Shown one piece after another: positions 18,078 through 27,437 of a DNA stretch of 51,806 bases. The notes beneath the pieces were generated by a model. That model worked only from the letters and a program-made list of their open reading frames with translations. It was not told where the DNA came from and ran no database searches. Each line of letters opens with the position of its first letter. The first letter of the stretch is position 1. The DNA lies in the NCBI GenBank assembly GCA_013138975.1, contig WTBR01000061.1, positions 1-51,806 on the forward strand, written 5' to 3'. Origin of the DNA: Bacteroidales bacterium. GTDB taxonomy: Bacteria > Bacteroidota > Bacteroidia > Bacteroidales > UBA12077. The translations under genes and the position numbers were made by a program.

Positions 18078-20012
18078 ATGAAAAAAACATTACTCTTTTT
18101 ACTTGTTTTGTCAGTATCCAATTTATTAGGACAAAATAAAAATCCTGAACATCTTAAATCATTAAGTGAATCAAATATTAAAAGTTATATAGATCAGTAT
18201 TATAACCCTTTAATGGATAAATACGATGTATATTTTGTGAAACTTGATCTTGAAATATCAGATTTGACAACTGATATTTCTGGAAATGCTACTTTACAAA
18301 TGAAAACAATCGAAGAATTAGATACATTATTACTGGATTTTTACTCTAATATGCTTATTGACTCAATGTTTATAGATGATAAGGAAGTAATTTATGAACA
18401 TAGCAATAATCAAATACAATATATTTTTGATACCCCATTGGCTCTTGAAAATGATTTTAAAGTACAAGTATATTATCATGGTACACCATATGGATTTGGA
18501 GTATTTAATGCTTATAAATCCGATTGGGATACACATGTAACATACACATTATCTGAAAGTTTTCAGGCTCGTGAATGGTGGCCATGTAAGCAAGTCCTTT
18601 CTGATAAAATTGACTCAGCATACGTTTTTTTAACTTGCGCAGATACTTGTATGGCTGGTTCAAATGGCTTGTTAAAAAATGTAGTTGAACTACCCAACAA
18701 CAAAAAACGTTATGAATGGAAAACGTATTATCCTATTAATTATTACTTGATTTCTTTTGCTGTAGCAGATTATCAAGACTATTCTATTTATGCACACCCT
18801 ATTGGTACAGATTCAATTCTAATTCAAAATTTTATTTGGAATAACCCTGATTATTTAAGTGAAAATAAAACTGGTATAGATAATACCATTGATTTTATAG
18901 AGTTATTTAGTGAGAAATTTGGTTTATACCCTTTCGCAAATGAGAAATATGGACATTGTTTATCTACTATAGGTGGAGGGATGGAACATCAAACAATGAC
19001 TACAATTGGTAATCTTTCAGAATATGCTTATGATTTAATTACTCACGAATTAGGACACATGTGGTTTGGTGATTATGTTACTTGTGCATCATGGCAAGAC
19101 ATATGGATAAACGAGGGTTTTGCAACTTATGCTGAATATGTTGCTCTGGAAAATTTAAAATCCGATTCTAGTGCACAGGAATGGATGAACGCAACTCAAA
19201 CATATGCTCTTGAAGATCCTAATAGAAGTATTTATGTTCCATTTGATGAAGCTTTTGATGAAGGCCGTATTTTTAACTATCGGATTTCTTATCTAAAAGG
19301 TGCTGCCATAATTCACATGATCAGAAACCAAATAAATGATGATGAATTGTTTTTTACATGCCTTCAAAATTATCTTTCTGAATATGCTGATAGCGTTGCT
19401 ACCGGTGATGACTTCAAAAACTCTATTGAAGCTAATACGGGAATTGATTTTGATCCGTTTTTTAATCAATGGTATTATGGAAAAGGTTACCCACACTTTG
19501 ATGTAAATTATACTCAACATAACGACACATTATTTATGACTGTTTCTCAACTTACTACATCAACGTCGACACCTCTGTTTCAATTATTTGTAGATTATAA
19601 AATTAATTACACCGGAGGAGACACGACTCTAAGACTTTGTCAATCACACAATTATGAAACATTTAAAATACCACTAAAAGAAACTGTTACAAATATTGTT
19701 GTTGATCCTGATAATTGGATTTTAAAGATAATCGGAACAGTAAACTCTATTGAATTACCCGAGAATAATATAACTCTATTTAGTTTTAGCCCTAATCCGG
19801 TTAAAGATATACTTAAGGTGTATTTTAATGCTAATCTGTATAGTTACAAAAAACAAATTCAAATTATGGATATAAATGGCAGATTAATAAAATCTTACAT
19901 AATAAATTCAGATTCATATCCAATTGATGTTTCTTTCTTATCGAATGGTATTTATTTTATTAGGGGAATTTCAGCTAACAAATCATACACATACAAATTT
20001 TTGAAACAATAA
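18078..20012 (+). CDS. Secreted M1-family aminopeptidase with T9SS sorting domain
   Basis: The start at 18078 is chosen because AAAAAGGAATACT precedes it and a signal peptide (MKKTLLFLLVLSVSNLLGQ) follows; a start ten codons upstream is less likely. In this 644-residue numbering, the exopeptidase motif GGGMEH is at 299-304, the zinc motif HELGH at 323-327, and the third ligand E346 in NEGFATYAEY. Tyr405 (YRISYLKGA) matches the M1 transition-state tyrosine. The C-terminus (about 570-644: FSFSPNPVKDILKVYF ... LSNGIYFIRG) is a type A T9SS sorting domain, so the enzyme is probably released or anchored on the cell surface. Role: removal of N-terminal amino acids from peptides, for nutrition. Monocistronic. 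Confidence 0.92.
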   Translation: MKKTLLFLLVLSVSNLLGQNKNPEHLKSLSESNIKSYIDQYYNPLMDKYDVYFVKLDLEISDLTTDISGNATLQMKTIEELDTLLLDFYSNMLIDSMFIDDKEVIYEHSNNQIQYIFDTPLALENDFKVQVYYHGTPYGFGVFNAYKSDWDTHVTYTLSESFQAREWWPCKQVLSDKIDSAYVFLTCADTCMAGSNGLLKNVVELPNNKKRYEWKTYYPINYYLISFAVADYQDYSIYAHPIGTDSILIQNFIWNNPDYLSENKTGIDNTIDFIELFSEKFGLYPFANEKYGHCLSTIGGGMEHQTMTTIGNLSEYAYDLITHELGHMWFGDYVTCASWQDIWINEGFATYAEYVALENLKSDSSAQEWMNATQTYALEDPNRSIYVPFDEAFDEGRIFNYRISYLKGAAIIHMIRNQINDDELFFTCLQNYLSEYADSVATGDDFKNSIEANTGIDFDPFFNQWYYGKGYPHFDVNYTQHNDTLFMTVSQLTTSTSTPLFQLFVDYKINYTGGDTTLRLCQSHNYETFKIPLKETVTNIVVDPDNWILKIIGTVNSIELPENNITLFSFSPNPVKDILKVYFNANLYSYKKQIQIMDINGRLIKSYIINSDSYPIDVSFLSNGIYFIRGISANKSYTYKFLKQ

Positions 20013-20131
20013 TTCGAATATAAACACTTTAAACACAAATATTTAAACAATATTTAAATATTTGTGTTTAAATAACTAGAAAAGAACTTGTTGAAATTTA
20101 ATACTAACTTAATAACAAAGGAGGTATTTAT

Positions 20132-20530
20132 ATGAATCAAAATTTTATTTGTCCTAAATGCAAAGGCTACTTAAATGTAGGTGAATCTATCGTTTTATCA
20201 GCAGAAACAAAGACTGGTGCTAAAGGACTAATTTATTTTAGTCCTGAAATTGGTAATTATACAATTAAAAAAAATACCAATTTCGTAATTGAAGAAGGTG
20301 AAAAACATGACTTTTTTTGTCCTCTTTGCCAAAGGAAACTAGCAGCAGATATTCATGATAACCTTTCTCATATCATTATGATAGATAAAGATAAAAATGA
20401 GTATCAAATCTTGTTTAGTAAAATTGCTGGTGAAAAAAGCACTTATAAAATTATTGGTGAATCCTATGAAATATTTGGTGATCAGAAATCAAGCTACCTT
20501 GATTTTATCAATTTAAGTCTAGGTAAATAA
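20132..20530 (+). CDS. Small zinc-ribbon-like protein of unknown function
   Basis: 132 residues with CPKCKG at 8-13 and CPLCQRKL at about 69-76, the likely zinc ligands. The remainder is beta-rich (SHIIMIDKDKNEYQILFSKI). An unusually strong Shine-Dalgarno sequence AAAGGAGGT lies 9 nt before the ATG, suggesting efficient translation. The pattern resembles small, stress- or ribosome-associated zinc proteins, but I do not recognise the family. It stands between two inverted-repeat clusters and is monocistronic. Confidence 0.7.
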   Translation: MNQNFICPKCKGYLNVGESIVLSAETKTGAKGLIYFSPEIGNYTIKKNTNFVIEEGEKHDFFCPLCQRKLAADIHDNLSHIIMIDKDKNEYQILFSKIAGEKSTYKIIGESYEIFGDQKSSYLDFINLSLGK

Positions 20531-20540
20531 CAAAATTAAA

Positions 20541-20712
20541 GAGGCTGTCCAAAAAGATCAAGTTGTTGTCATTCTGAGCTTGTCGAAGAATCTATTTGAT
20601 TGTTAATAAGATATTTCGACAAGCTCAATATGACATTTTTCAGTTAATCAGCTTGTCACACTGAGCCTGTCGAAGTGTTTTTGCTTTAAAACTAGCTTTT
20701 TGTACACCCACT
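20541..20712. repeat. Repeat element containing TGAGCTTGTCGAA palindromes
   Basis: The element opens with GAGGCTGTCCAAAAAG (20541-20556) and closes with a near-complement CTTTTTGTACACCC (about 20697-20710). Inside are GTCATTCTGAGCTTGTCGAA (20568-20587), its inverted partner TTTCGACAAGCTCAATATGAC (20614-20634) and a third copy CACACTGAGCCTGTCGAAGTG (20656-20676). The same end sequence bounds the element at 28947-29106. It is a typical dispersed Bacteroidota palindromic repeat and may also terminate both converging genes. Confidence 0.65.
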
Positions 20713-20718
20713 TTTATA

Positions 20719-21657
20719 TTATACTTCACGAATAGGTTTAAAGCCATTTCCAAGAACCTCATGTGCATCTATTACAGTCATAAAGGCATTTGGGTCAATA
20801 TCCTTTATAAAGTCCTGCAAAATAGCTTGCTCTCTTCTGTTTACATTGGTAAAAATGATCTTCTTATCTAATCCTTTATACATTCCTGTGCCGTCTAATA
20901 AAGTTCCACCTCTATTTAAATCCTTAATTATTTTCTTTCTTATTTCTTCATATTTATCTGAAATAATAAACAATGCTTTATCATAGCTAACTCCTTGTAA
21001 TGTAGCATCAATTACTTTTCCTGTAATATAAATTACTATCCATGAATACAATGGTATTTTCCAATCCTTAAAAACCAATAATCCAAATAATACAATAACC
21101 GAATCAACAACCATCAGCAATAATCCTAAAGACATTTTTGTGTATTTAGCTGCAATCATTGCAATAATATCAGAACCTCCTGATGTAGCTCTTGATTTAA
21201 AAATTAATCCTAATCCAAATCCTATTAAAACACCTCCAAATACGCAAGACAATAAAACGTCATCAACTAAGGCTCCACTAAAGTTTGCATCCAATAAATC
21301 AATAAATATTGATGTTAAGATAAATCCAATAATAGTTTTTACGCCGAATCTTGGTCCTAGAATTTTAATGCCGATAATAGTTAACGGAATATTTAACATC
21401 AATCCAACAATACCAATTCCTAAACCATCCTTAAATATTGGTTCATTAATAAATGGGATTTTAATTCCATTTCCCATCATTTCAGATGTCATGTTTTTCA
21501 CAACAATACCAATACCATAGACCCCACCGGGAACAATATTATGAGGATCAATAAAATAAATAAATCCCGCAGCCAATATAAAAGAACCAATAGCTATTAA
21601 AGAATAACTATAAAACCATTCTTTTGAAAGAAATTTTTCTTTTGTTACAAATGTCAT
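20719..21657 (-). CDS. YitT family membrane protein (DUF161 plus DUF2179)
   Basis: From the Met at 21657 (MTFVTKEKF) the protein has 312 residues; an upstream in-frame Met adds 14 residues that do not look native. Five to six membrane helices are visible (for example LIAIGSFILAAGFIYFI, LLMVVDSVIVLFGLLVF). The conserved YitT signatures FGVKTIIGFI, GLIFKSRATSGGSDIIA and YSWIVIYITGKVID are present, and a cytosolic C-terminal DUF2179 domain (ALFIISDKYEEIRKKII ... AILQDFIKDIDPNAFMTV) follows. The transported substrate is not established for the family. A terminator at 21748-21776 separates it from the upstream usp gene. Confidence 0.85.
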   Translation of the reverse strand: MTFVTKEKFLSKEWFYSYSLIAIGSFILAAGFIYFIDPHNIVPGGVYGIGIVVKNMTSEMMGNGIKIPFINEPIFKDGLGIGIVGLMLNIPLTIIGIKILGPRFGVKTIIGFILTSIFIDLLDANFSGALVDDVLLSCVFGGVLIGFGLGLIFKSRATSGGSDIIAMIAAKYTKMSLGLLLMVVDSVIVLFGLLVFKDWKIPLYSWIVIYITGKVIDATLQGVSYDKALFIISDKYEEIRKKIIKDLNRGGTLLDGTGMYKGLDKKIIFTNVNRREQAILQDFIKDIDPNAFMTVIDAHEVLGNGFKPIREV

Positions 21658-21747
21658 CGCTTTAGATTTTAAATTATTTAAGCAAAAAATACTGCACAAA
21701 AATAATTATTTTTGATGAAATCAAAGAATTATAATTATTAAACCACA

Positions 21748-21776
21748 TAAAAAAAACAAGAAGCAATGCCTCTTGT
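21748..21776 (-). terminator. Rho-independent terminator of the universal stress gene
   Basis: On the minus strand ACAAGAGGC-ATT-GCTTCTTGT forms a 9-bp stem (one mismatch) followed by eight T. It lies about 30 nt after the usp stop codon. Confidence 0.8.
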
Positions 21777-21806
21777 TTTAAAATTATATTAGTTTTAATT
21801 GTGTTT

Positions 21807-22640
21807 CTATCCACCTGTTGCACTAAACGAGCCATAACGACTAAGATCTGTTCTAGGATTTACTACCATTATCGGAATCTTTTCAGTATTAGCAATAATA
21901 TATTGTTCTTGAGCTCCTAAAACATAATCGGTAATACCAATGCCTTTTGTAGTCATAATAAGAATCATATCTGCATCAACTTTTTTAGCAAAAGCGATTG
22001 ATTCTTCAGCAGAATTGCTTCCATTTATTTTGTGTAATTCATAATCACAATCGTATTTATCCAAAATTTTCTCGGCAAAATGAACATTCCCCATTAATTT
22101 TGTATTTAAGGATTTGTCTTTAAGAGTAGGTACGATGATATTAATTTTAACATCAAAATACTTAACTAAAAACAATGCCCATTGAAGCTTTTGCTTTGCT
22201 TCTGTTCTGTAATCAAGAGGAAAAACAATTTCTTTAAATTCTTCCTTTTTACTAGGAGGTTTCTGAATAACAATAAACGGAATTTTAGAACCTACAATCA
22301 CTTTTAAGGCATAGCTTCCAGTAAATTTTTGCATTCCTTTAATTCCATGTGTTCCCATTATTACCATGCTTACATTATTTTCCGAGGCATAATCGGAAAT
22401 AACATGAAACAAACTTCCTTCAAGAACAAGAGAATGTAACTCAATATTATATTTTTCATTGAGCTTTTTTATATCCTTATTTAGTTCTATATGTGCTTCT
22501 TCTCCCTTTTTAAGAGTTTTAACCACATGTATTAAAGAAATTTGATTATCAAGCTTTTTTGCAACCTTTATTGCATGCTGTAATGCAAATTCAGCTACTT
22601 CTGTAAAATCCCAAGGAACTAATAATATATCTTTTTCCAT
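21807..22640 (-). CDS. Tandem universal stress protein (UspA type)
   Basis: 277 residues with two Usp domains. The first (ILLVPWDFTEVAEFALQHAI to about 145) carries the nucleotide-binding-type glycine motif MGTHGIKGMQKFTGS near residues 117-131. The second (EIVFPLDYRTEAKQKLQWAL to the end) ends with IMTTKGIGITDYVLGAQEQY. Usp proteins bind ATP or other nucleotides and act in stress and starvation survival. The gene is monocistronic, with its own terminator. It diverges from the M16 protease genes across a 489-nt AT-rich gap. Confidence 0.88.
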   Translation of the reverse strand: MEKDILLVPWDFTEVAEFALQHAIKVAKKLDNQISLIHVVKTLKKGEEAHIELNKDIKKLNEKYNIELHSLVLEGSLFHVISDYASENNVSMVIMGTHGIKGMQKFTGSYALKVIVGSKIPFIVIQKPPSKKEEFKEIVFPLDYRTEAKQKLQWALFLVKYFDVKINIIVPTLKDKSLNTKLMGNVHFAEKILDKYDCDYELHKINGSNSAEESIAFAKKVDADMILIMTTKGIGITDYVLGAQEQYIIANTEKIPIMVVNPRTDLSRYGSFSATGG

Positions 22641-23129
22641 AATCTATAAGGTTTACATAATTACCCAAAATTATTAATTTTGATTCGAAAAGTTAAACAA
22701 ATCTAAAATGATTTGCAAAATTTTTTATTAAAAATATTTGCAGATAGCTAGTCACTTCACTTAAAAGCATTATTTATAGCATTTACATAATATTTGCTCC
22801 ATTTTCTAAAACTCTGTAGTTCTGCACTTTATTTTGCAAGTTAAACTTTTTTAACACTGTTTCTTATTATTTTTCAATGATTTTATTTTCATTTACGTAC
22901 ATTTAGTAAAATTACTTTTTTATTATTTAACTTAACAGCTTACTTTAATATTTTATACAATAAGCCAAGAATTACAAATTTGGAAATAGTACTATTAAAA
23001 AAGGCGCTTAAATATTTTAAATGAGAAGGTTAACATTGCATATCTTTCCTATTAGAAAGAAAAATCAATTTACAGAGAATTAAATAAATCATCAAATCAA
23101 AAATAATTAATATAAAACATTTTATAATT
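22641..23129. other. Divergent intergenic region
   Basis: A 489-nt AT-rich gap between the divergent usp and M16 genes. It should contain both promoters. I see no clear gene, repeat or strong hairpin, and no confident -33/-7 pair. Confidence 0.4.
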
Positions 23130-24452
23130 ATGAAATCTAAATGCTTATTAACCTTGATATTATTCACCTTTACAAGTTTTGTGTTTTCACAAACAAGTAA
23201 AATTGAATTCGAAGAGTATGACCTTGATAATGGACTACACGTTATTCTGCATCAAGATAATAGTTTTCCATTAGTAGTAGTAACAATTACTTATCATGTT
23301 GGATCAAAAAACGAAAAACCTGAAAGAACAGGATTTGCTCACTTTTTTGAACATTTAATGTTTGGGGGTTCTGAAAACATTGGAAGTGGCGAATATTCTA
23401 ACATTGTTGATAAAGCCGGTGGAACATTAAATGCCAACACAACTTGGGACAGAACATACTTTTACGAAGTATTATCATCAAATCAACTTGAGTTAGGCTT
23501 ATGGTTAGAGTCAGAAAGATTACTTCATTTAAATGTAGATTCGATTGGTGTTGCTACGGAACAAAAAGTTGTCACTGAGGAAATTAAGGAACGAGAAGAC
23601 AATCAGCCATATATGAGTTTTCAAAGAGAAATGTCAAAACGTGCTTATTTAGTTCATCCATATAAATGGACCGTTTTAGGTAAAGCGGAACATATTATGG
23701 CTGCAACAGAAGCTGATTATAAAGAATTTTATAATAATTTTTATGTCCCAAATAATGCTGTATTAACTATTGTAGGTGATATAAACTTTGATAACACTAA
23801 AAAACTTGTTGAAAAATACTATGCAGATATTCCAGCTAGCAAAAACGAAATTTACAGACCTACACAAATAGAGCCAATTAAGTATAAAGAGGTAAGAGAT
23901 ACTATTTTTGATAATATTCAACTTCCTGCTATTTTTCAAGCATATCACACACCAAAAATGGGTGCTGAAGATTATTATGCAGTAGACATGCTTGCTAAAT
24001 TATTATCAGGTGGAGAAAGTTCAAGATTATATAAAACCTTAGTGGATAAAAAACAAGTTGCTATGCAAGTTGCATCATTTCCTATGCCTTATGAAGATGC
24101 TGGTTTAGCATATGTTCTGGCTCTACCCAACATGGGAGTTGAATTAATTGATTTAGAAAGTGCTATGGACGCTGAGGTTGAGAAGGTGCAAACAGAATTA
24201 ATTACTGATGGAGAATTACTGAAACTAAAAAATCAATATGAAGTTAATCATATAAATGATAATTCAACATTAGAAAGTAGAGCTTATAATCTGGCTATTA
24301 ATTATACTTTTTACAAAGATGCCAATTTAATAAATACTGAAATTGACAAATATCTTTCAGTTACAAAAGAAGATATTATGCGTGTTGCTAAAAAATATTT
24401 TAGAAAAGATAATCGTGTAGTTCTTTATTATTTGCCAAAATCACAACAGTAA
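23130..24452 (+). CDS. M16 zinc peptidase, catalytic subunit
   Basis: 440 residues with a signal peptide ending near FVFSQ (21). The inverted zinc motif H71-F-F-E74-H75 and the distal glutamate E151 (VTEEIKERED) match the HxxEH-x(76)-E signature of pitrilysin-family proteases. The second M16 domain has the usual LPAIFQAYHTP and LLSGGESSRLYKTL motifs. It is the active partner of a pair: the next gene, 19 nt downstream, encodes a member that lacks the zinc motif. Such pairs form heterodimeric periplasmic peptidases that degrade peptides or process secreted proteins. Confidence 0.9.
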   Translation: MKSKCLLTLILFTFTSFVFSQTSKIEFEEYDLDNGLHVILHQDNSFPLVVVTITYHVGSKNEKPERTGFAHFFEHLMFGGSENIGSGEYSNIVDKAGGTLNANTTWDRTYFYEVLSSNQLELGLWLESERLLHLNVDSIGVATEQKVVTEEIKEREDNQPYMSFQREMSKRAYLVHPYKWTVLGKAEHIMAATEADYKEFYNNFYVPNNAVLTIVGDINFDNTKKLVEKYYADIPASKNEIYRPTQIEPIKYKEVRDTIFDNIQLPAIFQAYHTPKMGAEDYYAVDMLAKLLSGGESSRLYKTLVDKKQVAMQVASFPMPYEDAGLAYVLALPNMGVELIDLESAMDAEVEKVQTELITDGELLKLKNQYEVNHINDNSTLESRAYNLAINYTFYKDANLINTEIDKYLSVTKEDIMRVAKKYFRKDNRVVLYYLPKSQQ

Positions 24453-24471
24453 ATTATTTAAAAAAATCAAA

Positions 24472-26547
24472 ATGAAAAAACATATATCAATCATTTTACT
24501 ATTCACAATAATTCTTTTCACCAATTCATTATTTGCTCAACTTGATAGAAGTATTCAACCAAAACCAGGACCAGCACCAGAATTTAAAATTGGAGAATCT
24601 AAATTATTTACTTTAGATAATGGACTTAAAGTTATAGTTGTTGAGAATCATAAAACACCAAGAGTATCATATCAATTATCAGTAGATGTTGATCCTATAA
24701 TGGAAAAAAACGCTATTGGTTACGTTGAAATGGTTGGAAATTTAATGAAAACAGGAACAACGAATAAAACAAAAGCTGAAATAGATGAGGCCATAGATTT
24801 TATTGGTTCAGATTTAGATACCTATCAAAACGGAATATATGGACTTACTCTAACCAAATATAGACATGAATTTCTTGCTATTATGTCGGATGTTCTTTTA
24901 AATCCTTTGTATCCTGAAGAAGAAGTTGAGAAATCAAAAAAACAGCAAATTTCAAATCTTATATCATCTAAAACTAATCCTAAAATTATAGCAAATCGTG
25001 TGGGTCAAAAATTACGTAACGGAAATCATCCTTTTGGCGAAATTATTACAGAAGCTACGATTGAAAATATTACACGAGCTCATTTAGTTAAATATTATAA
25101 TACGTATTACAAACCAAATACTTCGTATTTAGTAATTATTGGTGATATAAGCTTAAAGGATGCTAAAAAAGATGCTAAAAAGTATTTTGGTTCTTGGGAA
25201 AAAGGTGATGTACCTGCACACGAATATCAATTTCCAAATAAAAATATAGGAACTCGTGTCGTATTTATTAATAAAGAAGATGCAGTACAATCATATATCA
25301 ATATTACTTATCCTGTTAATTTAAAGACAGGTGATTCAGATGCTATTCCAGCCAATTTAGCTAATGATATTCTTGGAAGCGGTGCATTTTCAGCTCGATT
25401 GTTATCAAATCTTCGCGAAGATAAAGGATATACTTATGGAGCTTTTTCGCGCCTATCTAAAAGTTCTAATGTAGGAAGCTTCAGAGCTTTTGCTCAAGTT
25501 AAATCTGAAGTTACAGAAGATGCCGTAAACCAATTTATTATCGAAATGGATCGAATGAAAAATGAATTGGTTGATAATGAAACGCTAGATCTCTTTAAAA
25601 CCATTCACACAGGTAGATTTGCACGTTCATTAGAAAGTCCTCAAACCCTTGCACGTTTTGCTTTTAGTACTATAAAGTATGAACTCCCAAGTAATTATTA
25701 TCAAACATATCTTGAGGTATTAGATGCTGTAACAAGTGAGCAAATTCAAACGGTTTCAAAAAAGTATATTGACACTGATCAGGCAATAATAATTGTTGTG
25801 GGTGATAAGGCTACATTATTAGAATCACTAAAAAAGTTTAGTTCAACTGGAGAAGTAGAAATTTGTGATATTTATGGAAACCCAGTAAAAGAAGAAAACA
25901 CAACAGCAATTCCTGATGGATTTACTGCTGAAAGTGTAATTGAGAAATTTATCGATGCAATTGGAGGAAAAGAAAATATCGAAAAGATTCAGGATGTTAC
26001 GATAGTTGCATCTACCAAAATGAATGGAATGGATATTAAACAAACAATTTATAAGAAAGCTCCAAATAAATATGCTTCGATTACTTCTATGAATGGAAAT
26101 GTTTTAATGAAACAATCTTATGATGGTGCACGTGGTTTAATGAAAGGATTTCAAGGTGAAAAAGAAATTACAGGAGATGAATTAGAAGCATTGAAAGTTG
26201 AAGCTATAGTGAGCCCGGAATTAAAGTATGAAGAATTAGGGATTAAAGTTTCTTTAGAAGCTATTGAAAAAGTTAACGAAAAAGATGCTTATAAATTAAA
26301 ACTTGTTTCTCAATCAGGACAAAAATCTTACGATTATTACGATGTAAATTCAGGCCTTAAGGTTCAATCAAAACAAACAATTTCAAATCCTAAAGGAGAT
26401 TTTACACAAACATTTAATTTCTCGGATTATCAAGAGATTAATGGGGTTAAATTTCCATATGTACTACGAATATCAGGAATGCAAAACCTGGAATTAAAAG
26501 TTGATTCAATTAATATTAATACTGATTTGAGTGATGATTTATTTTAA
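24472..26547 (+). CDS. M16 peptidase-like protein, non-catalytic subunit with C-terminal lipoprotein-sorting-like domain
   Basis: 691 residues with a signal peptide (ending SLFAQ). The position of HxxEH reads YVEMV, so zinc cannot bind. The conserved LREDKGYTYGAFSRL of the partner subunit is retained near residue 320. After the two M16 domains (to about 480) there is an extra domain of about 200 residues (AESVIEKFIDAIGGKENIEK ... INGVKFPYVLRISG) resembling LolA/outer-membrane lipoprotein-sorting beta-sheets, a common Bacteroidota arrangement. It is likely to complete the active site of the upstream subunit and to bind it at the periplasmic side of the membrane. Co-transcribed with it. Confidence 0.87.
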   Translation: MKKHISIILLFTIILFTNSLFAQLDRSIQPKPGPAPEFKIGESKLFTLDNGLKVIVVENHKTPRVSYQLSVDVDPIMEKNAIGYVEMVGNLMKTGTTNKTKAEIDEAIDFIGSDLDTYQNGIYGLTLTKYRHEFLAIMSDVLLNPLYPEEEVEKSKKQQISNLISSKTNPKIIANRVGQKLRNGNHPFGEIITEATIENITRAHLVKYYNTYYKPNTSYLVIIGDISLKDAKKDAKKYFGSWEKGDVPAHEYQFPNKNIGTRVVFINKEDAVQSYINITYPVNLKTGDSDAIPANLANDILGSGAFSARLLSNLREDKGYTYGAFSRLSKSSNVGSFRAFAQVKSEVTEDAVNQFIIEMDRMKNELVDNETLDLFKTIHTGRFARSLESPQTLARFAFSTIKYELPSNYYQTYLEVLDAVTSEQIQTVSKKYIDTDQAIIIVVGDKATLLESLKKFSSTGEVEICDIYGNPVKEENTTAIPDGFTAESVIEKFIDAIGGKENIEKIQDVTIVASTKMNGMDIKQTIYKKAPNKYASITSMNGNVLMKQSYDGARGLMKGFQGEKEITGDELEALKVEAIVSPELKYEELGIKVSLEAIEKVNEKDAYKLKLVSQSGQKSYDYYDVNSGLKVQSKQTISNPKGDFTQTFNFSDYQEINGVKFPYVLRISGMQNLELKVDSININTDLSDDLF

Positions 26548-26579
26548 TTAATTCTCACACTCATAATATACTGTTTATT

Positions 26580-26609
26580 AAGGCTTGGCAATATTGTCAA
26601 GCCTTTTTT
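26580..26609 (+). terminator. Rho-independent terminator of the M16 operon
   Basis: AAGGCTTG-G-CAATATTG-T-CAAGCCTT makes a stem of eight pairs, extended by a central palindrome, followed by six T. It lies 33 nt after the stop codon. Confidence 0.85.
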
Positions 26610-26808
26610 CATTTTAATTCTTATTTTTACATTACTTAAATTCGCAAAGCGTGGTACGGATTTATTAATAATCAGCAAGTTGATTATAATTTCATGTCAT
26701 CTAAATTAGTTAACCGTCGCACGGCTAGTTACTTAAAATTTAAATGAATGATAATTTACTTGCAGATATTAGGCATTACTTAAATATATAAAATCTTAAG
26801 CGAAATTT

Positions 26809-27261
26809 ATGAGAACAGTAATTCAGCGTGTTACTCATGCTTCTGTAAGCATCGATTCTAAAGTAAAATCAGAAATAAACAAAGGTCTTTTAATTCTTGT
26901 CGGAATTGAAGAATCAGATACTTTCGAGGATATTAATTGGTTAAGTAACAAAATTACTCAATTACGAATTTTTGATGATGAAAATGGGATTATGAATTTA
27001 TCGGTAAAAGACATTGACGGTGAAATTTTAGCCATAAGTCAGTTCACTTTACATGCAAAAACAAAAAAGGGCAATCGCCCTTCGTACCAACAAGCAGCTA
27101 AGCCTGAAATTTCCATTCCTTTATATGAAAAATTTGTTGAACAATTAAGAAAGGATTTAGGTAAGGAAATACAAACCGGAGAATTTGGAGCACTAATGAA
27201 AGTAGCTCTTGAAAACGATGGGCCGGTTACAATTATTATTGATACTAAAAATAAAGCATAA
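26809..27261 (+). CDS. dtd: D-aminoacyl-tRNA deacylase
   Basis: The 150-residue protein matches the usual Dtd length (about 145-150) from MRTVIQRV onward. The two cross-subunit active-site motifs are present: SQFTLHAKTKKGNRPSYQQA (residues 78-97) and NDGPVTIIIDTK near the C-terminus. Dtd hydrolyses D-amino acids, and glycine mischarged on tRNA-Ala, as a cytoplasmic homodimer. Monocistronic, after the terminator of the M16 operon. Confidence 0.95.
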   Translation: MRTVIQRVTHASVSIDSKVKSEINKGLLILVGIEESDTFEDINWLSNKITQLRIFDDENGIMNLSVKDIDGEILAISQFTLHAKTKKGNRPSYQQAAKPEISIPLYEKFVEQLRKDLGKEIQTGEFGALMKVALENDGPVTIIIDTKNKA

Positions 27262-27386
27262 TTAGTGTTTGTCCATAAAATCCGAAATCTGCGATATGGT
27301 TGTTTTAAAAATCACAAGTCTTGATCTCAAAATTTATGAATCAAACACCCGACTTTATAGAAAGACTCTAATTATATAATTCATAG

Positions 27387-27403
27387 TGCGACGTGAAGTC
27401 GTG
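27387..27403. repeat. Degenerate CACGACTTGAAGTCGTG palindrome
   Basis: TGCGACGTGAAGTCGTG differs in three positions from the palindrome family seen at 31414-31486. It lies in the gap before the MFS gene. Confidence 0.5.
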
Positions 27404-27437
27404 TCATGAATATAAATAAAAAATAAGACCTTGTAAA

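Noticed and set aside
21140..21520. 126-codon plus-strand ORF opposite yitT (Pro/Ile-rich)
   Set aside because: A shadow of the hydrophobic yitT frame on the minus strand; low-complexity composition.
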